The notes beneath the pieces were generated by a model. It saw only the letters and a program-made list of their open reading frames with translations, had not been told where the DNA came from and made no database searches. From Sciurus carolinensis (lineage: Eukaryota > Chordata > Mammalia > Rodentia > Sciuridae), in contig NC_062222.1 in the NCBI RefSeq assembly GCF_902686445.1, positions 131,943,035 through 132,007,034 on the forward strand: a stretch of DNA of 64,000 bases, written 5' to 3'. Numbering within the stretch: the first letter of the stretch is position 1; every line of letters begins with the position of its first letter. Shown here one piece after another: positions 56,541 to 64,000 of the stretch. The position numbers and the translations under genes are program-made.

Positions 56541-58548
56541 GCTGCCCCTCCCTCTATTTGCTTTCCTCACTCTTCCCTCCAATAGTGCACTGCTTCCCTC
56601 ATTAGAAAACCAGTCTCTTCTACTTCTCTGGTGGAGGGTGCTGCTGGGAAAGGAGGGTGCTATTATTCAAGCACTGCGTGCCTCCAGAAATGGATCTCAG
56701 ATCACAAGACGCAGAAAAATATATCCCCCTTTGGAGGGTCTTTTACAAATCATCTATTTGTTTTTGTCAAGGACAGGTTTTGGTTTCATGGGATACGACT
56801 TTGTTTTCAACGACTCATTAAAGAAAGATGACTTACTGCCCTGTTTTCCAAATCTAGTCACAGACCACAATCACTTGCAGGAAATGGAATGTTTACTTGA
56901 GTTCATTATACAAGGCTCTGGATATGAGCTGTGGGATTTTTACACCTCATAGCAACGGTATTACAATTTATTTACAACTTCATGTTGGCAGCTGCACAAA
57001 CTCTTATGAAAAAGGACAATCACACCTTGGGGACCAGTAATTATAGGCAAAGGTATAAATTGGGCAAAGCAGTGTAAGCATTTGGCCCTTAAGTTGAAGA
57101 GAATAGAAACGACTCTGGCAATTGGACAGAAAGCCAGTCTCTTGTTCGTTATGAGACCATGAACTAATTAAACTGAACTTGTCAGAATAGACGGATGAAT
57201 AGATTGAACTGGATTTTGGCACTGGCCAGTCCCACGCTCATGAAAACCAAGTTGTTTTAGTGATGTCACCATTTGGAACTTCTAACTATGATATCACTTT
57301 TGACAGAATTAATGTGGAATTAATACCATATGTACAAGCATTAATAGGTATTGACTTTGAACACTGAGTGATTATTTGAGGTTGGTTTCCAAAAGAAAGC
57401 TTTTGAGATGTGTCTTTGGGGCATCTCCAGTTATCAGATATCAAACCGAGATTAGACATGGGTTTTGACACATTCATAGAATTTTTGAGGCAAAATCCAT
57501 ATATGTGTTTCTAGAAACTATAGGAACATGGGTTAAACATGTTTTAATATTAAACTAAGAGATCATAGGATTTAAAATGAAGTTCACAGTTAACTTGCCC
57601 AGAAGGCGTTTTTCAATGCATGTTTTGGATTATAGGTCAAATTAAAAACCAAGGCATGAGATGCACATACTGATCAAAGTAGTGGTTGTGTTTTCTATTT
57701 TTCCTTTTCTAACCCTTGGAGACACTGTAGAGAGGAAATCTATCTTTTTAAAGTCCATCATGACCAGTTCTTTTGAATCTTGGTGATGACGTGAGGTGTG
57801 GCCATATTTACTTGTTAAGCAAACAGTTACTTCATGCCTTCTACGATCTGGTCACTCTCAGTGTCTCTTCTGATGCCTTGCAATCAATTCCTTGCACGTG
57901 CAAAGAACTGGTCATCACAAAAATGTTATTGCAGCACAACAACTTGTCATGCACGAGTTAAACAACATGTACAGTTAATGAGACTGGGGGTCTGAGGGTC
58001 TCCATTACCAAGAATTGAACTCGTACCCATTCAACTTCAAAAGCCATGCTTTTCGTAACAGGGTGCCTTGACTTCCCAGTCAGTTCCTTTCTTTTACTTT
58101 CCAGGTGAGAAGCAGTTAGATCAGATGCAAAGGAAGCAGATAAACCTTGAATTCATGGTGAGAAGACATGTGCCTTGGTACCCTTGGATCCAGTCCTGGC
58201 TTGGCCACATGCTCACTGCTCTGGCATATCTCCCAGCCTCTTCCCTTTTGAGGGAATAGTCTTTAGTGTTTATGTGTGTCAATAAGTATCCTACAAAAGA
58301 GATGTGGAATTTATGAGGAAGTCTAGCAGCCTGGTGCAATATTGTCATAAGAACATTCTTTCTCTATAAAATTATTATAAAGAAAAGTGATAACAGAACC
58401 CACATACCCCAACAGCATGGACTTTAGAACAGGACTCTCCAATTAGCTTTGTCAATCTCTAGCTGTGGTCCTGTAGGAAAAAAAAATCAAATGTTCTAAG
58501 CATTATTTCAGGAGAAGTGGGGAAACAGCACCTCACTCTGCAGGTTGT
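56541..58548. other. Unassigned sequence, about 2 kb
   Basis: A 165-codon forward frame at 56,455-56,952 begins in the MIR, has no domain I recognise and no splice context, and most likely is chance. The rest is AT-rich with no named repeat. Possible MIR traces near 57,975-58,060 are too weak to call. Confidence 0.4.
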
Positions 58549-58985
58549 TGTATTAGTTTGCTAGAACTTTCATGACGAAAGACCACACACCTAGCAGCTT
58601 AAACAACAGAAACTTATTGTCTTACAGAAGCTACAGGTCCCAGATCAGAGTATTGGTAAAACTGCCTCCTCCTGAGAGTTGTGAGGAGAATCTGCTCCAG
58701 GCCTTTCTCTCAACTGCTGGCACACTGTCAATCTTTGGCATTCCTTGGCTTGAAGAAATATCATCTTGATGTCTGCTTCAACTTCTCATGACTTCTCCCT
58801 ACTTGAATGACCATATCCAAATTTCCTCTTTTCAAAATACTATAAGTTTTACTGGAGTAGGGCCCGCTCTAACAGCCTCATTTAAAGTACATACAACTTC
58901 AAGGATTCTGTACCCAGAAAAGCTCACATTCTGAGGTACTGGGCTTCAACATGTGAATTTTTTGGGAAACAATTTAACCACAGCA
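58549..58985 (-). mobile_element. MaLR LTR, reverse, with perfect 5-bp target duplication
   Basis: Reversed MLT1/MaLR LTR: 'tgtattagtttgctagaact', 'cttaaacaacagaaacttat', 'aagctacaggtcccagatca', 'agggcccgctctaacagcct', 'gggcttcaacatgtgaattt', ending taaccacagca. The five-base flank gttgt occurs on both sides (58,544-58,548 and 58,986-58,990), the exact duplication expected for this ERVL-related group. Confidence 0.88.
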
Positions 58986-58990
58986 GTTGT

Positions 58991-59524
58991 TGGTGGAGAA
59001 AAAATTAAGAAATAATGCACATAAAGTAAATGTCTGCTTCTCTTGACTCATGGTTGGTCCTGAGCTGTGGGGGCCTCACTCCTGTTGGTTTAGAGTTAGG
59101 CGGGGAATTGAAAATGTGGACTTGATCTTTTTACAGCTCTGCACAGAAACTTTATCACGGGGACTGGAAGCACAGAGTTTGTATTCATTAATTACAGGTT
59201 TCTCACAGTTCCCTTGGAGTCTTTCCTGACTTTGTGAGCTGTGGAGGGAAGTCCAGCCCTTCAAACAGACCGATATGTCCTGCCCAGCCACCTGCTTTGG
59301 ATTCAAGTCTTTTCTTCCAGACAACTCCCAGGGGTTTTGTAACAGATGTGTAAAATGTTCCAGGCTACCTTTTCATCATTTGTATTAAATTAAAACGCAC
59401 CAAAAAAACTTACATGAAAGGTTTTCCCCAATGCATTATATACAAAGAGCATATTAATGTTTCATTAGAAAGATCAAGCTAAGATTTATGAAGAAATTAA
59501 TAGATACAAACAATGGCCATAGGA
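58991..59524. other. Unassigned sequence
   Basis: No gene or named repeat is supported. Confidence 0.3.
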
Positions 59525-59695
59525 ATAACCACTTATTGGACCCTAATCTCATCTAGGCATACAAATACACGGAGAGATTCACACGGCAACCCTGGAAGCG
59601 GACTATTGTATATGGACTAAAACATTGAAGGTCAATGGCTGGCCAGTAGCTGAAGCAGCCCTGACAGTCAGTTACGATTGTCATCCACCCTTATT
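59525..59695 (-). repeat. Possible MIR SINE, reverse
   Basis: 'accctaatctcatctaggca', 'cggcaaccctggaagcgg' and later 'ggccagtagctgaagcagcc' resemble reverse MIR. Confidence 0.45.
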
Positions 59696-59794
59696 CCACA
59701 ATTCAATATGAAAAAGAATGAGGTGGATGTGTACTGAGTGGGAGAATTTTCTGTCTCCTAGGACTATACCTAGTAATCCCTGTTATCTAGCATC

Positions 59795-59950
59795 TCTGAG
59801 TCTTATTTTTTTCAGTGGAAAGATGGAGGCAGTGATACCATTTGCAAGGGAGGATTGTATGAGGATTGAAGGTGAAAACCTGTGACAGAGGATTGATCTC
59901 ATGCTGGAGGCTCAAAACATTTGCTGAAGAAATGAGTACAAATGATAAGT
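59795..59950 (+). repeat. MIR SINE, forward
   Basis: 'tctctgagtcttattttttt', 'cagtggaaagatggaggcag', 'tgtatgaggattgaaggtga' and 'aacatttgctgaagaaatga' follow MIR. Confidence 0.6.
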
Positions 59951-60055
59951 GAGTCAATAAGGAAATGCAGTGGAGGCTTAAACATGAGTTTATAAGCAAA
60001 TATCAGGGAGAGCAGTTGAGCATAATTGCTAGAATTAATATTGCATTACTTTTCT

Positions 60056-60146
60056 TAACCTTTATTTATTTATTTATAAGGATTGAACCCAGTGCTTATA
60101 CATGCCAGGCAAGCGCTCTACCACTAAGCTAAAACTGCAGCTCTAT
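60056..60146 (-). mobile_element. ID SINE, reverse
   Basis: The top strand reads tttatttatttattta (reversed A-rich tail), then 'aggattgaacccagtgctta' (reversed B box), 'ccaggcaagcgctctaccac' and taagctaaaactgcag (reversed A box). It is a simple ID unit without a 7SL half, just upstream of the L1 that begins near 60.2 kb. Confidence 0.88.
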
Positions 60147-60194
60147 TGCATTACTCGTGAAGACAGATAAAAGTCAAAATCTGTTAAAGAAGAG

Positions 60195-61123
60195 ATGGTT
60201 CTGGTAGCCAAGATGGCAGACTAGAGGGAGGTTGCATTTCTTGTCACTGGGTGACTCAAGATTCAAGCAGAGGAAATACTGTTTCTCTGTGAGACAACCC
60301 TTGCTGCCCACAGATGCCCTGCTGTTTTCCCCAACTTCATCCACTGAAACCCCCTGCCTCTTACCAGTATATTGCCCACCCTTTGCTTGCAGGTTTCTTG
60401 CTGACTTCTGCTGACCACCCACCATTTGCCTACCCATCGTGCACCACCTGACATATACCCACCCATCACCAACCGATTGCCCACCATTTGCCAGCAGACC
60501 GCCTGAAGACCAACCATGCATCATCTGTTGCCCACCACCAAATACCCACTGCCCACTGCTTGCTTGGAAGTCCATTGTCAGCATATCCACAGCTTTGGTT
60601 ACAAGCGACCACTGCCATCTTAAATCACTGGCCAGGGCCTTGGAGTCTAAGGCCAAGGGACCTGCAAATGTGTCACTGCCACCTCCACCATATCATGGGT
60701 AGCTGCTTCAGTCTGGGGACCAGGCTAGGGTCTGGAAATATATTGGGGTACCTACAGGTGTGGTTGCTCCTGAGGTCTGGGGGTGTGCTAGTGGCTGCCA
60801 TCTGGATGCTTCTAGGTAGGGTCACTCCTTTGCATTCCTGAGCACATTCCTGGTGATCTCTCTGCAAGTTGAAACAGCACTGAGATCTTGGAACTGCATT
60901 AAGGCAGAGCCTGGGAAATCTGAAGCCCAGATCCATGAGGGTGGGAAGACTGGATGTTGTGAGGGCATCTTGCTATTGGCTTACCAACCCAACCGGTCTG
61001 GCACCCATTGAACTAGAGCTATCATCAAACTTCAGACCTATTGGCACCTGATGGCAGAGAAGGGAAGCTGGGAAAAATTTGAAAGCAAATGGAAGCAATC
61101 CTTTAATTTTTTCATTGAGACTT

Positions 61124-61210
<87 letters not shown>

Positions 61211-61726
61211 CTCTACCATCTTTGAATCCAAATGTTTTTCACACTTCAATTTATTGAGGAATGGGACGTCTGAATAGTATATTACAGTTTTGTTGTGTAT
61301 TTTTATATTTTTACCTTTTTTTAAAAAAGTACATATTTTCTTTCTCACTTAACTGTCTCCCTGGATTCTTTCTCACTTCTCTCATGCTAACAGCCAACCT
61401 CTATTAATTCCTCCCTCACTCTTACTATAAATTTTTTACCTCTATCTTCTCTCCTTCTCCCTCATAAACATCACATCTTACACTACTTTTGTTCCCTCAT
61501 TGTTCATCATTGGAAATGGTAAACCCTTTCAGCAAACTTACTCTTTATATTGTAGACAATAACTGAACACATCATTATAGTTTGTGAAAAAAATGTAGAT
61601 GCCTTAACCAGAGCTAATTGGTTTAAGGTGGTATATCATCTGCATTGGTGCTGTTAAGATTGGTCTCCCCCTTAAAGGTGAAGTACTAGTACTAGATCCT
61701 GCTAGATGGGAAGACACACAAACAAC
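60195..61726 (+). promoter_or_regulatory. L1 5'UTR / internal promoter region
   Basis: It starts near 'gccaagatggcagactagag' and holds CCACC-rich, loosely repeating text at 60,368-60,560 (tgcccacc, tacccacc, gcccaccatttgcc). That motif is shared with the 5' region of the L1 at 43.4-49.8 kb. A (CT)n(CA)n tract lies at 61,128-61,209. In the L1 family the 5'UTR carries the sense promoter, and YY1 binding helps set the start site; this copy's activity is not known. Forward and reverse frames of 87-160 codons in it are chance. Confidence 0.65.
61128..61209. repeat. (CT)n(CA)n compound microsatellite
   Basis: About twenty-two CT units followed by about nineteen CA units, without interruption, inside the L1 5'UTR. 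Confidence 0.96.
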
Positions 61727-62850
61727 ATGAAAAACAAGGGAACAAAAGGCCTCAAACCAACCAATATGTTTCAACAATAGAATCCATAGACAACACAGAA
61801 GAAATGTCATAGAAGGCATTTAGAAGGTACAGAGTAAGACTGAGCTTCTAAATAAAGGATAGTATTAGGGAGAAAAGATAAGAAGTGAAAGATCAATTCT
61901 TTCAGAGACAGAGATTATAAAAAGGAATCAAGCAAAAGTCTTTGAAATGCAGGAAACAATAAACCAAATTAAAAATTCAGTGGAATGGAAAATATCACCA
62001 ACAGACTAAACCACTTGGAAGACAGAACCTCAGGCAATGAAGACAAAATATATACTCTTGAAAATAAAATCAATCGTACAGAGACGATGGTAAGAAACCA
62101 TGTCTAGAACTTCCAATAAATATGGGATAACATGAAAAGATGTATCAGAATAGACAAAATTGTGGAGATACAAACCAAAGGAATGCACAATGTTTTTAAT
62201 GACAAAATCAGAAAATTTCCCAAATCTAAAGAATGAAATGAAAAATAAACTACTAGAGGTTTATAGGATCCCAAAAGTACAAAATTACAGCAGACCCACA
62301 CCAAGGCACATTATAATGAGAATGACTAACATACAGAATATGGATAGAATTTTAAATGCTACAAGAGAAAAAAATCAAATTATGTATAGAGGCAAATTAA
62401 TTCAGATATCAACTGATCTCTCAACCCAGATCCTCAATACCAGGAGGTCCTCAAAAAACATTTATGAAGCTCTAAATGAATGAATGCCAACTGAGAATTT
62501 TATATCCAACAAAATAAGTGACTGTAACAGACATTAATACTCTATGTATATAAATGGCTGCATGATCAATGTAATCCTATGATATGTACAATCAGAAAAA
62601 TGAGAAATTATACTCCATTTATGTATGATCTATCAAAAAGCATAAGCGCATTCTACTGTCATGTATAACTAATTAAAACAAATAAAGAACTAAAAAAATT
62701 AAGCTTCAGATTTGAAGATAAAATGAAAACCTTCCATGATAAACAAAAGTTAAAAGAATTAACAACCAGAAAACCTACACTGAAGCACATTCTCAGAAAA
62801 ATATTCCATGAGGAGGAAATGAAAAAACAAAACAAAATAAAACACTGAAA
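61727..62850 (+). pseudogene. L1 ORF1 remnant
   Basis: The ATG at 61,727 starts text corresponding to the ORF1 start of the nested L1 (MKNKG here, MKKQG there). Further on are the degraded coiled-coil text, the region ending EKNQIMYRGKLIQISTDLS near 62,416, and after an insertion (62,513-62,694) the C-terminal part with FRFEDKMKTFHDKQKLKEL and FHEEEMKKQ. Multiple stops and shifts make it non-functional. Confidence 0.82.
62513..62694 (+). mobile_element. Short insertion inside ORF1 remnant, L1 3'-end-like
   Basis: The ORF1 text 'gagaattttatatccaaca' breaks and resumes at 'aagcttcagatttgaagat'. Between them are about 180 bases ending 'tgtataactaattaaaacaa' and an A-rich tail. Part of it resembles the L1-type 3' text at 54,500 and 55,900 ('actccatttatgtatgatct', tactgtcatgtataact). 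Short flanking similarity (aaaataag and aaattaag) is compatible with a target duplication. It may be an L1 3' stub or a SINE that uses an L1-like end. Confidence 0.6.
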
Positions 62851-62933
62851 ATCAACAAAGGGAGGAACTACACTAAAGGAAGGGTCAATCAAAGGAGAAA
62901 CTAAGTCAGGTTAAAAACCAAAATTAAACCCAA

Positions 62934-63463
62934 ATGACTGGGAATATAAATCATATCTCAATAATAACCCTGAATGTTAATGGCCTAAACTCATAAATTA
63001 AAAGACATAGACTGGCATACTGGATTTTTAAAAAAGACCCAACCATATACTGCCTTCAAGAGACTCACTTCCTAGGAAAATACATCCATAGACTGAAGGT
63101 GAAAGGTTGGGAAAAAACATCACTCACATGGACTGCATAAACAAGCAGAGGTTTCCATCCTCATAGCAGATAAAATGGACTTCAATTCAAAGTTAGTCAG
63201 AAGGGATAAAGAAGGACATTTCATACTGCTTAAGGGAATCATACATCAATAAGACATATGATAATAAATATATATGCCCCAAACAATGAAGCATCTTTTA
63301 CATCAAACAAACCCTCCTGAATTTCAAGAATCAAATAGACCACAATACAATAATAATAGGTGACTTTAACACACCTCTCTCACCATTGGATAGGTCTTCC
63401 AAACAAAACTAAAGGAAGAAACTATAGGACTAAATAGTACAATCAATAATTTATACTTAATGG

Positions 63464-63496
<33 letters not shown>

Positions 63497-64000
63497 GTAT
63501 TCCATTCATCATTTAGTGAATACACTTTTTTCTGAGCAGTACATGGATCCTTCTCTAAAATAGACTATACGTTGTGCCACAAAGCAACTCTTAGCAAATA
63601 CAAAATAAGTAGAAATACTACCCTTTATTCTATCAGATCATAACAGAATGAAACTAGAAACCGATGATATAATAAAAAATAGAAGTTACTTCAACACCTG
63701 GAGTCTAAATAACATGTTATTGAATGACAAATGGATAGCAGGAGAAATCAGGGAGGAAATTAAAAAAATACTTAGAGGTAAATGAGAACACCAATACAAC
63801 ATACAAATATCTTTAAGATGCTATCAAATCAGTGCTAAGAGGAAAGTTCGTTGGATTGGGCTCATGCATTAAAAGAACAAAAAGTCAACAAATAAATGAC
63901 CTAACATTACATCTCAAAGTTGTAGAAAAAGAGGAACAAATCAACGCCAAAAGCAGTAGAAGACAGGAAATAATTAAAATCAGAGCTGAAAGCAATGAAA
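62934..64000 (+). pseudogene. L1 ORF2 remnant, N-terminal part, cut by window end
   Basis: The ATG at 62,934 begins MTGNINHISIITLNVNGLNS, closely matching the ORF2 start at 47,498 on the other strand. The endonuclease region follows with the CLQETH motif at about 63,043-63,066, then degenerate text with many stops. A short AT microsatellite (63,464-63,498) lies inside. The reading continues beyond the window. Confidence 0.85.
63464..63498. repeat. (AT)n microsatellite in L1 ORF2
   Basis: A run of ta units (tatata..., with one tacatata interruption) inside the decayed ORF2. Confidence 0.9.

Larger units (their letters stand above)
60195..64000 (+). mobile_element. Decayed L1, forward, running off the window end
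   Basis: The element contains an L1-type 5'UTR (about 60,195-61,726), an ORF1 remnant (61,727-62,850) and the start of ORF2 (62,934 onward). Near its 5' edge is 'agccaagatggcagactaga', with a CAAGATGGC core like the YY1 site at the start of other mammalian L1s. A CT/CA microsatellite sits in the 5'UTR, and a ~180-base insertion interrupts ORF1. Many stop codons show it is older than the copies at 36-49 kb. Its 3' end lies outside the window, so a target duplication cannot be tested. Confidence 0.88.

Noticed and set aside
56455..56952. A 165-codon forward frame
   Set aside because: It begins inside a MIR and shows no recognisable domain, so it is most likely chance.
60174..60656. A 160-codon reverse frame with Gly/Trp-rich repeats
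   Set aside because: It is antisense to the L1 5'UTR; its apparent repeats come from the CCACC-rich text.
1..64000. A host multi-exon gene crossing the window
   Set aside because: I found no set of frames with convincing splice sites and shared homology. Introns of a gene with exons outside the window cannot be excluded.

Overview
This is mammalian nuclear DNA with no host exon that I can support. It contains no tRNA or rRNA gene, no CRISPR array and no bacterial-style operon. What can be read is almost entirely transposable-element sequence set in unique-looking non-coding DNA, so the window is most likely intergenic or deep intronic.

The repeats point to a rodent, most likely a squirrel-family (sciurid) animal. 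There are tRNA-like ID SINEs, compound SINEs made of a 7SL-derived B1 half joined to an ID half (B1-dID type), rodent-style MaLR LTRs, and one L1 lineage seen at several stages of decay. Older mammalian layers (MIR, L2, MLT1, L1M, Tigger) are also present. The sciurid assignment is my inference from repeat types and was not checked against a database.

Layout: 0-9 kb holds MIR and L2 pieces, a GT/GA microsatellite and three forward MaLR LTRs. 9.5-20 kb holds an old L1M fragment, two Tigger-type DNA transposon remnants, two reverse MaLR LTRs, a reverse B1-dID SINE and an ID SINE with a 13-bp target duplication. 20-36.5 kb is mostly unassigned sequence with one short L1 3' end (23.3 kb), L1M fragments, a forward B1-dID SINE, an MLT1 LTR and microsatellites.

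36.57-39.40 kb is a young L1 with the 5' inversion expected of twin priming, flanked by a 16-bp target duplication. 39.5-52.35 kb is a nest. An ancient reverse-strand L1M is split by a MaLR LTR that itself carries a small ERV LTR, by a second ~0.6-kb LTR, and by a ~6.4-kb near-full-length younger L1 (43.40-49.84 kb). That L1 has a decayed ORF1 and ORF2 and a ~35-bp tandem repeat in its 5' region.

52.4-60 kb holds MIRs, an MLT1 LTR, short L1 3' ends, a MaLR LTR with a perfect 5-bp target duplication, and a reverse ID SINE. From about 60.2 kb to the window end runs a forward, decayed L1 with its 5'UTR, ORF1 and the start of ORF2.

The L1 copies show one element type in several states: a full-length copy, an inverted copy, 5'-truncated stubs and SINE-sized 3' ends. 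These L1s would have supplied the reverse transcriptase for the ID and B1-dID SINEs. I looked for a new biological system and did not find one. The most informative signals are structural: the twin-priming junction, the nested insertions, the 5'UTR tandem repeat, telomere-like G-rich DNA in the L1 3'UTR, and a 22-bp duplication that breaks ORF1.
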